Shown here piece by piece: positions 22,010 through 32,298 of a stretch of 64,000 bases of DNA (position 1 is its first letter; each line of letters opens with the position of its first letter). The position numbers and the translations under genes are program-made. The notes under the pieces were generated by a model. That model was not told the DNA's origin, did no database searches, and saw nothing but the letters and a program-made list of their open reading frames with translations. The DNA lies in the NCBI GenBank assembly GCA_014218235.1, contig CM024758.1, positions 73,976,206-74,040,205 of the forward strand, read 5' to 3'. The DNA is from Colocasia esculenta (lineage: Eukaryota; Streptophyta; Magnoliopsida; Alismatales; Araceae).

Positions 22010-24967
22010 TGTCACGCCCCGATATTTAGCAGCGGAATAAATACCGGGGGACATGAACGATACAAATAGGCGTATCACAGTTGAATAACGCAGAGTCACG
22101 ATTGAATATAATAACACCTTTCAAATCATAATAACATCATCAAAGATACTCTTTATTTCATTTCAATCTTCTAGATACAACCTTACATAAGAAAGAACCT
22201 TCTAAAGGTCCATTATTCAAATAAATCTTCCAGAAAAGTTAACTAATACAAAGACTACTCAATTGTCTATTGCTAAACTATCATCGACTCATATGGAGGG
22301 TGCTCTTCACTCTTGCCCTGCCCCATCGGACTCCACTGGTTCTTCATCACTTCCTGAAAAAGGGTAGGATGATAGGGTGAGCGAACTAGCTCAGTAGGAT
22401 TTACATCTCAATATGGTGCGGGCACTAATATACGTGATTAGCATTTTAATCAGGCAAGATATGAACATGTATATGATGACAATGCTTGCAATACTAACAG
22501 ATCGAATAACAGAGTAGATCGGATATCATTTCAGATCAAATGTCGAGTTGCATATGTACAGTGGACAGATATTCCAAGAATAGAATCGTATCAAAAGATT
22601 GGCTATATTCAGACAGATATCATGCGTTCACATGATCATACGTATCATATCAAATCATATCATATCAGATCACATCAGACTTATCATATCAAAGAAAGGC
22701 ACATTCACACAAATCTTGCATATCGTATCAGTGCCATGCCACGCACCACAAGTCCATACTCCCGCGGTTAAAAAGTACGCTGGGGTGCTCCTCCCCAGGA
22801 CCAGACAGGGCCCTTATTGAACAGGCATTAGTCAAATTTGGACCGGAGTCCCACGTTGTGCCGAACAAACATATTCATAGTATGGCCACAGAGTTTCAAA
22901 GGCAAGATCATAGTAAAAAAAATGATCATTCATAGAGTCAAGGTATGACAAATAGCTCAAGAGAACAAGGCAGGATAACGACGTATCTTATGTTTCATAA
23001 TTCATTAATGTCTTGACAGGAGGGTGTTTCAAAAGACAAATCATATGCAGAACATGTGTTCTCAATTTCCCAAGAAGGGTGTGCCTATTCGTGCAAAAGT
23101 ATAAGTGACGAGTCACGGATCTTTCCTAGCATGTATGCATATGACAAATAATTAATTGAACACCGGAAAGCATGTAACTATTGGAACTCATATGCAAATC
23201 ATGACTTTTACACCACTAACAAGTCCACACTAACATGTATTCATCCCCACATTCATATCATATTCTTATATTATCAATTGATAATAAGCAAGATCACAAG
23301 ATAATCCAATGAACATAAGGACAATCAAAATTACACATTAGAATCATATTCGTATCATTACCATTTTCTTCAATGGGTTGATTTATTTTAAGTCCATGCA
23401 TACTATATAACATCATGCACATGCTTGTAGATATCATGAAATGATCAGACCCATAAATATGCAAAATCTTGTAAGGGTAGTGTCGACACACCCCTGACTG
23501 GTGTCGACACAATGCTTCAGACACATGGCAAAATAATGCAAAACTGGCCAAGTAGTGTCGACACTAGTCCAGGTAGTGTCGACACAGTACCTCAAATACA
23601 AGGCAAAAAGGTCAAGTAGTGTCGACACTAGTCCAGGTAGTGTCGACACAGTGCTTCAAATGCAAGGCAAAACAGTCAAGTAGTGTCGACACTAGAGACA
23701 GCTCCCAGAACACCTTCTGGCCAAGCTGGGACAGTGTGTCCACACTAGCTCAAGTAGTGTCGACACTAGAGGCCTTCCCAGAACACCTTCTAGGCTGTTT
23801 TGGGACAGTGTGTCGACACTAGCCCAAGTAGTGTCGACACTAGTGCCCTTCCAGAACAAAACTTATAAGTCATATGGAACCCGAAAACACATCCCATGCA
23901 ATGATTCACTTCCAACTTTTATAACTCTCTAACGATTGACATTTGGACAAAACGTTCAACATAAAAGATGAAGAGAACAACTAGTGGAAAAACTATTATG
24001 TTGAGGATTTGATCTAATTAGGTCACTAATCCCGAGAAAACATATGAAGAACAAAACGTCAAGTGTAGCCCGAAATCATAGTATCATGCAGTGACTCTCT
24101 TACGAAGCTTATAGCTCTCTAACGAAATACTTTTGGACAAAATGTCCAACATAAAAGATGATCGTAACTTCAAGTAGAAGAACGTTCGTGAAGGATGTTT
24201 AGTCAATTCCGGTCTTGAATCTCGTGCATAATAGGAAGAACGGGAATAAGCCCTAACTGGACACGACTTAGAGAAAACGACCAATACTCCATGCATACTC
24301 CATAAAAATTGGGCAAATCAAGTGCAAATGAACATAGACTCGATGCTCTACATGATGGTATAGGTTTTCTTTAATCTTGGCCCGAGAACACCTACCTTTA
24401 TGAAGATCTAAAACCAGTCGACGTTCTGGACGCAGCAGAGGATGAAGGGGGATGAAGCTCCGGATTCCCTGCCTTTCTCCTTCTCCTCTGAAGCTCTAGC
24501 CTGCCTCCAAACGACTCCAACTAGTTGTTAAACCTTCCCCAAGAGTTTAAGGACGAGTTCTTATAGTTTTAGGATGTTGTTAAGAGTCCTAACGAGACTA
24601 GGAAAAGGCTACGAGCTCTGTTTCCTTCTTTCCATAAAATCTGGAATTCCTTTACCCAAAAGAGGTAGCAAAGGTTTAGGAAACCACCAATTGGGGTTGA
24701 ATTTGTTTTTGGCTTACCTTTCATGACTAATCACCCATATTTTAACCCTAAATTACCCTCACTAATTACTGCATAATTACATACACGAATTTTTGGGTAA
24801 TTTCTTGTCCTAGTTCATTTATATCCTTGGGCCAAATATGCTCTATTGGCCCAATCTTGTTAATGGGTCATTAACACATGGTATTGGAAGTCTCTCCAAT
24901 ACGTTTATGTAATATTATTCTCCTTTATTTCCAAAAATTTTAAATCGCTAAATTTTCGGGTGTTACA
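22010..24967 (-). repeat. Element A 5' LTR
   Basis: Pairs with 2950-5900. A TATA-like AACTATAAGA lies at 24559-24568 on the minus strand. The conserved CTCGGGCCAA block lies about 190 bp further along in element sense, and the palindrome array at 23480-23840. Confidence 0.93.
23480..23840. repeat. Palindrome-pair array (GTGTCGACAC), five pairs plus a single copy
   Basis: Pairs start at 23480/23501, 23555/23576, 23619/23640, 23736/23757 and 23810/23831, all 21 bp apart. A lone copy sits at 23683-23692 where the other LTR has a pair. The left LTR therefore carries one half-unit more. Confidence 0.94.
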
Positions 24968-24972
24968 CCTCC
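24968..24972. repeat. Target-site duplication of element A (right copy)
   Basis: CCTCC, identical to 2945-2949. Confidence 0.93.
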
Positions 24973-26278
24973 GACCTGGCCTAGGGGTCTGGTCACGGCT
25001 AGGAAACTCCACCACACTCTAACGTAGGCCAAGAGACCTCTGAGTCAGATAGTGGTGAAGAGGTAGCACAAGGTTGAGAGCATGGATCCACACTGTCCTA
25101 CCGAAGTAGGGGCGGTCCAGCTCCAACCAAGGTTGTCTCTCATCTGTCTCCCCCAGGTATGGTTGCCACACCACCTGCACATCAAGCACATATCATTAGT
25201 AGCCAGGTAATTGAAAGCAATTGAAATGCAATTTAATAAAAAAAACACTTACATCTATCTGGGGGTAGACGTCGATGGCATCTTGGAGGGATGCCAGCTG
25301 GTCTCCCAGCGGGTGCGTGTCACGACACGGCACCCAGCGGCGATCGAGGGGTACGGCGCCCGGTCGCTCTAGTACTCCCCTCCTCAGGCCAGGGAGGTGG
25401 AGGTAGGCCCAGACCTGTAAGAGCATAAAGCTACAATCAGACCACATTTGTAATATCAAGAGGTAATTTAAGTGAAGGGCAAGTGAAGAAGTGTGTACCT
25501 GGAGGAAGGGGTAGAAGCCGTTGATCGCTGTCTGCCGGTCGGAGGAGCCCAAGCTCTCGAACTGATGCGCCAGGAACGCTGCTCCCACGCATAGTCACCC
25601 ACCTGGCCTAGATCCTCCAGCAGCGGCAGGAACTGGCAGTGGACCGGGTCGCCCCTCGTGGCAAACAAAAGTCTACCGAAGAGGAGGGTGAGGAAGCGAC
25701 GCAGATCCAAATTTGCCTGTGGTCCCGGCTCGCTGGCTAGGATCTCCTCACAGCCTCTCCTCAGCCGCTACAGCTGCTCATCCACCAACTCTGCTACCCT
25801 TCTCCCAGTCTCTAGCAGTCCAAGGCTCTCCTGCAAATCAACTCTAGAGAGGAGGGAAGACCTCTGCCCTACAGTCAAATCTAAGAGCCTATGGGCTAAA
25901 TCTCGGTAGCAAGGGTAAGTGAACCTGCTCACCGGCCGACTATGCACCCACAGTACGGTAATCCTGCTCACGTCCTCCAGGTTGGGGATCATGTGTCCCC
26001 ATGGAAACATGAATGCAGTCACCTCCGTGTCCCACCTGCCGCGCAGGGCCTGGGTAAGAGGGGCATCCGCCCTCATCCACTCCGTCCGTAGAATCTCCCC
26101 GAACCCCATCTCCTCGATCCTCTCTCTCTGGAACCGTGGGAAGGCTAGAACCACTGCTAAAACTACGATCCAAGAAACTCGGGTCCTCATCTCTCCCTGC
26201 AAACAAAACAGGCAGTTAATCAATAAAAGCAGTTAACTTTGGGGGTTGTTCGGCTGAGGTTGCGGCGGTTTAGTCCAT

Positions 26279-26471
26279 CGCGACCATGTCGCGTCGTGGC
26301 GGTGCGCCGTGACCCTATCGTGTGCGCCACGACCTTGTCGCGTCGAACCTTTGTGTCGCGACATTGTCGCGCCGCACCGATGCGCCGCGATAGTGTCGCG
26401 GCCCGTTGACCCGTCGCGACTACTGATGTCGCGTCGGGGCGACCCGTCGCGTTCTCAGACGCGACTTGGCC
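26279..26471. repeat. Cluster of 15-bp CRCGAC-N3-GTCGCG dyads in intron 1 of the PMD gene
   Basis: Units at 26279-26293, 26328-26342, 26357-26371 and 26386-26400, the last three exactly 29 bp apart. Looser copies continue to about 26471. GTCGCG is strongly over-represented against the flanking sequence. Confidence 0.85.
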
Positions 26472-26954
26472 AGAATTCCCCTTGTTTGGGGGCGGTTCTC
26501 TTGGGCTTTTCGCCCTACATTAGGCCCTCTAGGGGCTTCACCACACATCCACAATCGATTGAAGAGATTAGGGTCGGGGAACTTACCTTTTCATCGCCTC
26601 CTCCCGAGCCGCTGCCGCTGCCTCCACATTGATCGCCGGGCCTCCTCCTCCACCATCTCCACTTCAGGCGCCTCTTCAATAGCCGGGGGAGCCTCCTCGC
26701 GCCGCCGGGCGGTCCTCGTCACCGGCTGCTTCCTCCTACCATCGCTTGGCGAATCGCCGCCTCCACCGCCTCCATTGCTTCCTCCCTCCATCACTAGCAC
26801 CTTGAGAGAGTGAGGAAGAAAGAGAGAAAGAGAAAGAAAAGAGTGCAGAAAGGTAGAGGATCGCCCAGGGAAAAATTGCCGGAACAAGAAAGTTTGATCG
26901 CACAAAGGGGGGAAGAGGAAAGGCTTTTGCGTTTTTTTTTTTTTGAATCGTCGG

Positions 26955-27075
26955 TTGGTGTGTCGCGGCGCTCATAGATGTCGTGTTTTATCGCGACGGC
27001 TAGGTCGGCCGTGACCTTGTCGCGACCGCCCGCCCCGTCGCTACCTTAAGGCGACATCTGTAGAGGTCGCGACTT
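26955..27075. repeat. GTCGCG cluster upstream of the PMD gene
   Basis: Contains a 15-bp dyad at 27010-27024 (CGTGAC/GTCGCG around 3 nt) and several half-sites. It lies about 160-280 bp upstream of the PMD start at 26791. Confidence 0.7.
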
Positions 27076-27216
27076 TGACAGTGCGCACAAATTGAACAAA
27101 AGTCAAATTTTCACAAAGTCAAATAATCAAATACATTGTCTAATTCCCCCTACAATCAATCAATGCTCTTTTCCGCCCTAACTACCACCTGATACAATGT
27201 CTATCTATCTAAGCTA

Positions 27217-28674
27217 TCAAGTCACTGGTGCAACTGGACGGATCCGCTCCAGCATCTCGAGGTACTCTCGGATCACGTCCTCGTCCTCGCCCACCTCTGC
27301 CGTGATGATGCTCGTGGCACACACCTCCCAGTGGACGATGGCGCTCCGCACGTCCCGTTCATCCTGCTCATCTCCCCTCTTCCTCACTTGAATAGGCGGG
27401 TAGTGTGAAAGATAGGGGACCACTGTGCGGGCCGCTCCACACTGTAGATAGCAACGGTCTGGGTTATAGAGGGTCAGCGCCTCGTTGCCCAAGAGACGAA
27501 GTGCCAGTCTGAGGCATTGTGGTACATGGATCATCTTGTTGTTTAGGAAGCGCGGGCGCATGTCGAACTCCGTCACGGTCATGTTCTTGAGGTAATCGTG
27601 CCAAGCCTTCAATCCTTTCACTTGGGATGTCTTTCACCATGCCTGGGGAGGCATGTAGAGAGGTGCGCCCACAAAAGCTAATGGATGATGGAGCATTGTC
27701 TTGCACTCAGTAGAAAGGTTGTCCATTGCCCGGAACTGTATGTGCATGCCCATCCACAGCTCGAGGGCAATGACTGAGCCATAGAAGGGACCTCTAGTGG
27801 CTGCAGAGGTAAGTCCCGCATAAAGATAGCCAAGGACGGCCTGACCAATACTCATACCTTCTGAGACAGAGTCAATTATGCTCAGATTCGCAATGGAGAT
27901 AGCACCGTCTTTAGTTGGGAAGAGAATGATGCCACAGATACATATGGCGGCTGCTTTGGCAATAGCAAGGTGGTTTCCAGTCTTGCTCTTGCACTGAGAG
28001 ATCACCCATTGGGCAATGGGAAGGAGATGCACCTGCGTCCGGCTGGTCATGGATTGCAGGTCAGTCTTCTTATTGGTAATTTCCCCGAGGATGCTCCACG
28101 CATTGATAGGCGCTACTGTGTAGGAGAGAGCGACCTCCTCCCCCCTCTGGTACCGTGGGAGACCTAACATTGTCTCCAACTCATCCAGCAGGATGGTAGC
28201 CTCGAACTTGGAGAAGATGAACGTGTGGGTTTGGGGATGCAACAGCTCCACCAACGCCGTAATGCTGCCCCACACGTGCACGATCTTATGATATTGCTTG
28301 GCTAGCACGAACGGAGTAGACAGTCTCCACTCTTTCAAGTGATGAATGGACGAAGGCGGGAGTAGATCTATCATTGGGGCTAGCCAAGGCACTTTAGAGA
28401 ACCTCCTCTGGCCAGGAAGAATCTATAGAAGAGTAGAAAATAGAAGATTGAGAGAGGGGGAGGGAGAGGAAGAAAACAAGAAAAAAGAAAAGAAAAAAAA
28501 CAGAGTAGAAAATCAAAGCTAAAGAAGAAGATCACTTACTTGAAGCTCTGAGCGTGTGCATATGTGCCCGGGGATGGAGGAAAGCTGCTGGAGCTCAGCA
28601 TGAGAATCCCGGGCGGCCTTGGGACCGGCATAAGGCGGGATGTCTTCTTGGAAGGCAGAATAAGATCTCTTCAT
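27217..28674 (-). pseudogene. Antisense DUF7745-like gene, two exons, one internal stop
   Basis: Minus strand. Exon 1 is 28674-28540 (MKRSYSAFQEDIPPYAGPKA, 45 codons), then a 117-bp GT..AG intron, then exon 2 from 28422 to a stop at 27217. The frame is continuous in phase 0 for about 447 codons except one TGA at 27634-27636, readily explained as CGA to TGA. Features: TFIFSKFEATILLDELETML (the domain's signature-like helix), a hydrophobic ICGIILFPTKDGAISIANLS, RGPFYGSVIALELWMGMHIQ and a C-terminal KNMTVTEFDMRPRF block. I recognise the pattern as the plant DUF7745 family, often near retroelement sequence; the biochemical role is unknown. It is transcribed in the same direction as the PMD gene and lies upstream of it. 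Confidence 0.65.
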
Positions 28675-28748
28675 GACTGTAGGAGAGAGAAAACTAAAGA
28701 AGAGAGAGGGGGGAGAGAGAGCTGCGGGATTAGCACCCTAAACAGCCC

Positions 28749-28756
28749 TATTTATA
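28749..28756 (-). promoter_or_regulatory. TATA box of the DUF7745-like gene
   Basis: TATAAATA on the minus strand, 75 bp upstream of the proposed ATG. A dyad pair lies a further 150-200 bp upstream. Confidence 0.6.
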
Positions 28757-28909
28757 GAGCTCTAGGGGGAGCCAACCCATCCTAATCCCGTAACTAAGTG
28801 TTAGGATAAGATTAGAAGAGGTCTAGGAGTCTAAGGGTCTTAGGATAGAGATAAACACAGGTTTTTTGCGTTTTCTGAGTTTGGTCAGAGTTGCGACGTC
28901 ACGATATGA

Positions 28910-28953
28910 CACGACAAGGTCGCGACATGGCGGGGCGACGCGACCATGTCGCG
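28910..28953. repeat. Two 15-bp GTCGCG dyads upstream of the DUF7745-like promoter
   Basis: CACGAC-AAG-GTCGCG at 28910-28924 and CGCGAC-CAT-GTCGCG at 28939-28953. Their starts are 29 bp apart, the same spacing as in the PMD intron. Confidence 0.85.
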
Positions 28954-28959
28954 GACCCC

Positions 28960-30010
28960 AAAGGCGTCGCCTCTCTATCTTGTGTTATTTTCCACGTTCG
29001 TGTATAATGTATTTGTTTATTCGATTGTGTTTATGTATATATTGTCGTTTTTGTGTTTATTATGTATATTTTGTCAAAAAAAAAATTGAAAAATTAGAAA
29101 ATCACAAAAAGGGACATCACAGGTAAGTCAAGTAAGTATTCCTTTCCTTACTCTCTGCATTACTATATGGTATTTTATTTATTATATCGCTTCAAGGACC
29201 GGCTGGTTCTCAATGTGTTCTGGGATTTGAGTTCCCCTTTACCAAAAACAGTGATAATCTAGGTGCACATTGTCAATCGTTGGATAGGTCGTTAGGTCGG
29301 GTAAGTTTGGGGACGATGGATTCAGGCCTACACTGCGGTTGCAGGTAGTCTCTTGACCCGTTCTTATTTGGCTTAACATTATTATCCTTGATCTATTTTC
29401 TATTTTCTTTTCTTTGCATTTGTTTTGATGATTTCTTTTCTTTTAGCCCAGCATACATCATATAGGTCTTTGAGCTTTCACAACTCATCCCTGGCTAATG
29501 GTGAGCTCTTGTTGAGTGCTCAAGTGATCTTCATGACCCGAACAATAAATCTTTTTTCCACTTCGAATCGGAAGGTTTTCCTCCGAGTAAGTTGCTCTTG
29601 TCAGTTTGTTAAAGAATTTCCCTATCTGGATTCTCTATCCAATTTTATCTTACTCCTTTGATCTGTTTTGGTTGCGAACCGCTCACAGGACAGAGTCATG
29701 AGTTACCTGCCTGGCACGCACATGTCCCTCCAAAACAAAACCTGCAGGCCAATCGGCTAGGGTACCTCTCAATCGAGGGGTTGATCATCCTTTTCTTTTC
29801 CTTCTCGTCCAGACTTGTGTTTTTCTTTGCATTCTGCTCGAGCAGCTAACTCGGGGCTTTCACGAAGATTCCAATTGCTTGTTGGTTAGATCGGGTGTCT
29901 CTTTACCTTGGCTCCCATCTTTTCAGTTCTTTCCGTGTCATTTCCGCTCCTTCGTCACTTCATGAAACCTCCACTGCACTTCCGCTTCATTTCCTTGCAA
30001 AGTGGAAGCC
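28960..30010 (+). other. Non-coding 3' interior of element F
   Basis: About 1 kb between the antisense gene promoter and the polypurine tract. It holds an A-rich stretch (about 29078-29110) and a long pyrimidine tract ending TTCTTTTAG near 29446, which resembles a + strand splice acceptor. A similar TTTTCTTTTAGCATAC occurs near 1537-1552. No coding frame with family character. Confidence 0.5.
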
Positions 30011-30021
30011 AAGGAGGGGCA
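30011..30021 (+). promoter_or_regulatory. Polypurine tract of element F
   Basis: AAGGAGGGGCA, three bases before the LTR start TGTAGACA. Confidence 0.8.
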
Positions 30022-30252
30022 ATCTGTAGACACCCGATTCTGACTTATAAGTTAAACTATATTTCTTGTTATCCTAGTGAGCCCCTAGTTGGTCACTCAC
30101 CTTGAGCCCATCATTAGCCTTACTTTGAGCCCATTAACAGCCCAATTTCCATGAATATCATGTCCATTATCTTTTAAAGAGTCCATGAGCCCTAATGATC
30201 ATTATCCTTCTATGTGATTGGCCAATAATTCAAGAATAATCGATTTTATTTA

Positions 30253-30400
30253 CGCGACGGGTCGTAGCGTCGCGTTATTTCTGTCGCGACCCCTTTGGCC
30301 GACGCGACAGCCCATGCATATTCACGCACGTGACCTCATTGTCGCGTTCCTCATGGCCGTCGTGATCAATCTTGTCGCGCCCCTACGATGTGTCGCGACT
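30253..30400. repeat. Dyad cluster upstream of the element F TATA box
   Basis: The best unit is 30253-30274: arms CGCGACG and CGTCGCG, starts 15 bp apart, 22 bp in all. Further GTCGCG half-sites near 30282-30309, 30325-30346 and 30361-30400 have looser geometry. Confidence 0.82.
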
Positions 30401-31519
30401 TCAGCCGCGTGAGCTGGCTTCCGCAACCACCTCCTATTTATCTCCTTAAGGCCTTATCTCTATCCATTTGAACCTCCCAACCCCCATGGCCGTGGTTTGG
30501 GGCTAAGGGTCTCCTTGGGAGTCTCCCTATGACTCTACCCACGACTTTTAATAACATTTATCCTCTCATATGGGTATTTATCACCTAATAATGGGATTTT
30601 CTCTCTCATTTTCTATATAAGCAAGCCCATTTTCTTCAGAGAAGGGGGGACCCGAGTTTCACCTCGAGGGGCTGCCGAAATTTTCTGTGAGCTGGACTTA
30701 GCTTGAAATCAACCCTTCCCCTCTCATTTCCACACATTCTTCACACCAAGCCATGACGATCTCTTCATCAATGGAGCTTGGTGAGTGAAGAGGGCGACCC
30801 CACCACCTTTCCTCAGTATCTGGAGCATCCGAGGACATCCACCACTCCAGGGAGTCGCCCCATACGGGGCTCCTTCTTTCCTCTTCCTCCTTCCTCTTCA
30901 TTTCATGCATTTTTCATATTTTTTTAGATAGGACTCATTTCCCTTTTTCTTCCCACGTTTCCATACACCCAAGGGGTTTAAAACCACTCCCAGGTCCGTT
31001 CCCACCATGCTTCATCTCTTCTTTTCATTTTTGGATGGATACTATGCTTAATATGTTCTAACAGGGTTCCTTTCCTTATTTTCGTTGTTTTGGCAGGTAC
31101 TCAAGCTAGTTCTCACGAGGAGCTCTTGTCCTCTGGCCGGCCGGAGGGCAGGAAGAAGGTCCTTCCACACTTCTCCCGCACTGCAGAGAACGCGACCGAG
31201 GACGGCGACGCGACACTGAGGACGCGCCCCTATAGGGCGTCACGAAACCAGCTTCATTGCGACGGGGTTCCCCGTCGCGACCTCAGGTCAGTATGGTGTT
31301 CTCTCTCCTTTTCCTAGATTAGTTAGCCCGTGTTATTTCTATTCTTAGGCAACTATCTAGGTGGTGATCACGTCCTTATTTCCATGTCTTTATATTGAGC
31401 ACATATTTGCGTGCATTGGGGGGCGCACAATCCCCGTGATTACACAGGGTCGTCGCGCTTATGAACACTTCCAATATTGATCGAATTCTTGCCCAAATTT
31501 ATAAATAGAATGTTTGAAT

Positions 31520-32049
31520 AGCGACGACATGTATTGTCGCACTTTGGGAAGAATCGATCTTTTAATGGGAATCAATCTTATGAATAAAGGAAGGTAAGAA
31601 ATGTGACGACCTGAGTGGACACATATCTATTTAGCAATAAGAACTTTCTAAAAACCATTTCAGGAAATCGCCAAAAATCAAATATAGAAACTATTAATTA
31701 CGACGACCATGATGGACGTAGATACCAATATATCAATTGGAACTAGATTGGGAATCGATATAAAAATCATGTCAGGTTGACCAGCCACGCATCTCAGCAA
31801 TCGATGTAAGCCCTAATCAGAACAAGCATCGATTGGAAGAAAGAAATGTGACGTCTTTCACCATCGTAAATAATTGTTCAGAAATCGATGGTCACAACAC
31901 CAATTGATAGAGACTCAATCTGTAGAGGCATCAATCAGAACAGAGAAATGCAACGTGGTGACCCGACGCGTATATCAACAATCTATGTAAGCTCAAACGA
32001 TTGTTTTCACCAATCGATATATGAAAATGCGACGTAGTTCCCCCACGCG
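31520..32049. repeat. Seven degenerate 22-bp dyads, about 80 bp apart
   Basis: Units at 31520-31541, 31602-31623, 31699-31720, 31770-31791, 31847-31868, 31949-31970 and 32028-32049. Typical arms are TGYGACG at the left and GGACRYA or CCACGCG at the right. Most are flanked by AAA or AAT on the left and AT-rich sequence on the right. Confidence 0.72.
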
Positions 32050-32293
32050 GATATCACCAATCGATAAATCCAACTGATAGACCTTAAAAATCGAGGTTTA
32101 AGCTCAATCGATTCACTAAAACATGACCACTTTATACATTGCGAATCAATTATTAATTAAGACCCCCAACAACACACCAGAATCACTCAAACGATTAATT
32201 GAGAAGAGCCACTTTGAGGCATTACAGTATAACATGATATTTACCCAGTATGCTGTCAAATTTGGCATGTCTACAGACGCGTTTCAAAGAAGT

Positions 32294-32298
32294 CACGT
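32294..32298. repeat. Target-site duplication of element C (left copy)
   Basis: CACGT, repeated exactly at 41336-41340. Confidence 0.93.

Larger units (their letters stand above)
2950..24967 (-). mobile_element. Element A: Ty3/gypsy chromovirus with two LTRs, interrupted by element B
   Basis: Begins TGTCACGCCCC and ends GGTGTTACA on the + strand (element sense TGTAACACC...GGGGCGTGACA), flanked by CCTCC duplications. Interior order on the minus strand, 5' to 3': PBS (21997-22007), gag with two CCHC knuckles, protease, [element B], RT, RNase H, integrase, chromodomain, polypurine tract, 3' LTR. With B and one duplication copy removed it is about 10.5 kb. The two LTRs are 2951 and 2958 bp and look nearly identical by eye, so insertion is recent. 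All major frames carry frameshifts or stops, so it is not autonomous as sequenced. Confidence 0.95.
24968..26791 (-). pseudogene. Antisense plant-mobile-domain (PMD) gene, 5' half
   Basis: Minus strand. The probable start at 26791 opens a Gly/Arg/Glu-rich leader (MEGGSNGGGGGG). Exons: 26791-26587, 26196-25499, 25414-25253 and 25174-24968, then across element A to 2944. Introns of 390, 84 and 78 bp are all GT..AG. The second exon matches the PMD (PF10536-like) pattern: a helix (PRFQRERIEEMGFGEILRTE), then LRGRWDTEVTAFMFPWGHMI, then LEDVSRITVL. Later come DYAW, GAAFLAHQF and WAYLHLPGL. Lesions: a TAG at 25768-25770, a TAG at 25019-25021, and a one-base loss at about 25586 where GDYAW and GAAFLAH sit in adjacent frames. 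PMD proteins occur both as host silencing-related proteins (MAIN, MAIL1) and as transposon passengers. This copy looks like a passenger. Confidence 0.78.
1..32275 (+). mobile_element. Element F: Tat/Ogre-like Ty3 retrotransposon, 3' part, interrupted by element A
   Basis: Seen: a + strand integrase C-terminus runs in from the left edge. A non-coding spacer and minus-strand intron-containing genes follow. At 30011-30021 a polypurine stretch (AAGGAGGGGCA) directly precedes TGTAGACACCC, a typical Tat LTR start. The 22-kb element A at 2950-24967 interrupts it with a clean 5-bp target duplication. Known: Tat-lineage elements carry extra ORFs between pol and the 3' LTR, some antisense and some related to the plant mobile domain. 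Inference: the two antisense genes here are such passengers. The 5' LTR, gag and most of pol lie outside the window. The right end is uncertain (see the 30025 entry). Confidence 0.72.
30025..32275 (+). repeat. Element F 3' LTR region (left end firm, right part possibly a second, inverted LTR)
   Basis: Starts TGTAGACACCC after the polypurine tract and ends TGTCTACA. A + strand TATATAA lies at 30614-30620, and dyads lie at 30253-30400 and 31520-32049. The last 750 bp resemble the right part of the insertion at 48018-49448, whose ends are also TGTAGACA and TGTCTACA. That insertion has its TATA on the opposite strand. So 30025-32275 may be one 2.25-kb LTR, or two fragments joined near 31300-31400. 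It contains no credible gene. Confidence 0.7.

Noticed and set aside
24968..28674. Interpretation as an ordinary host PMD gene locus
   Set aside because: Integrase lies on one side and a polypurine tract plus LTR start on the other, and the genes are antisense to both, which fits a Tat passenger better. Not fully excluded.
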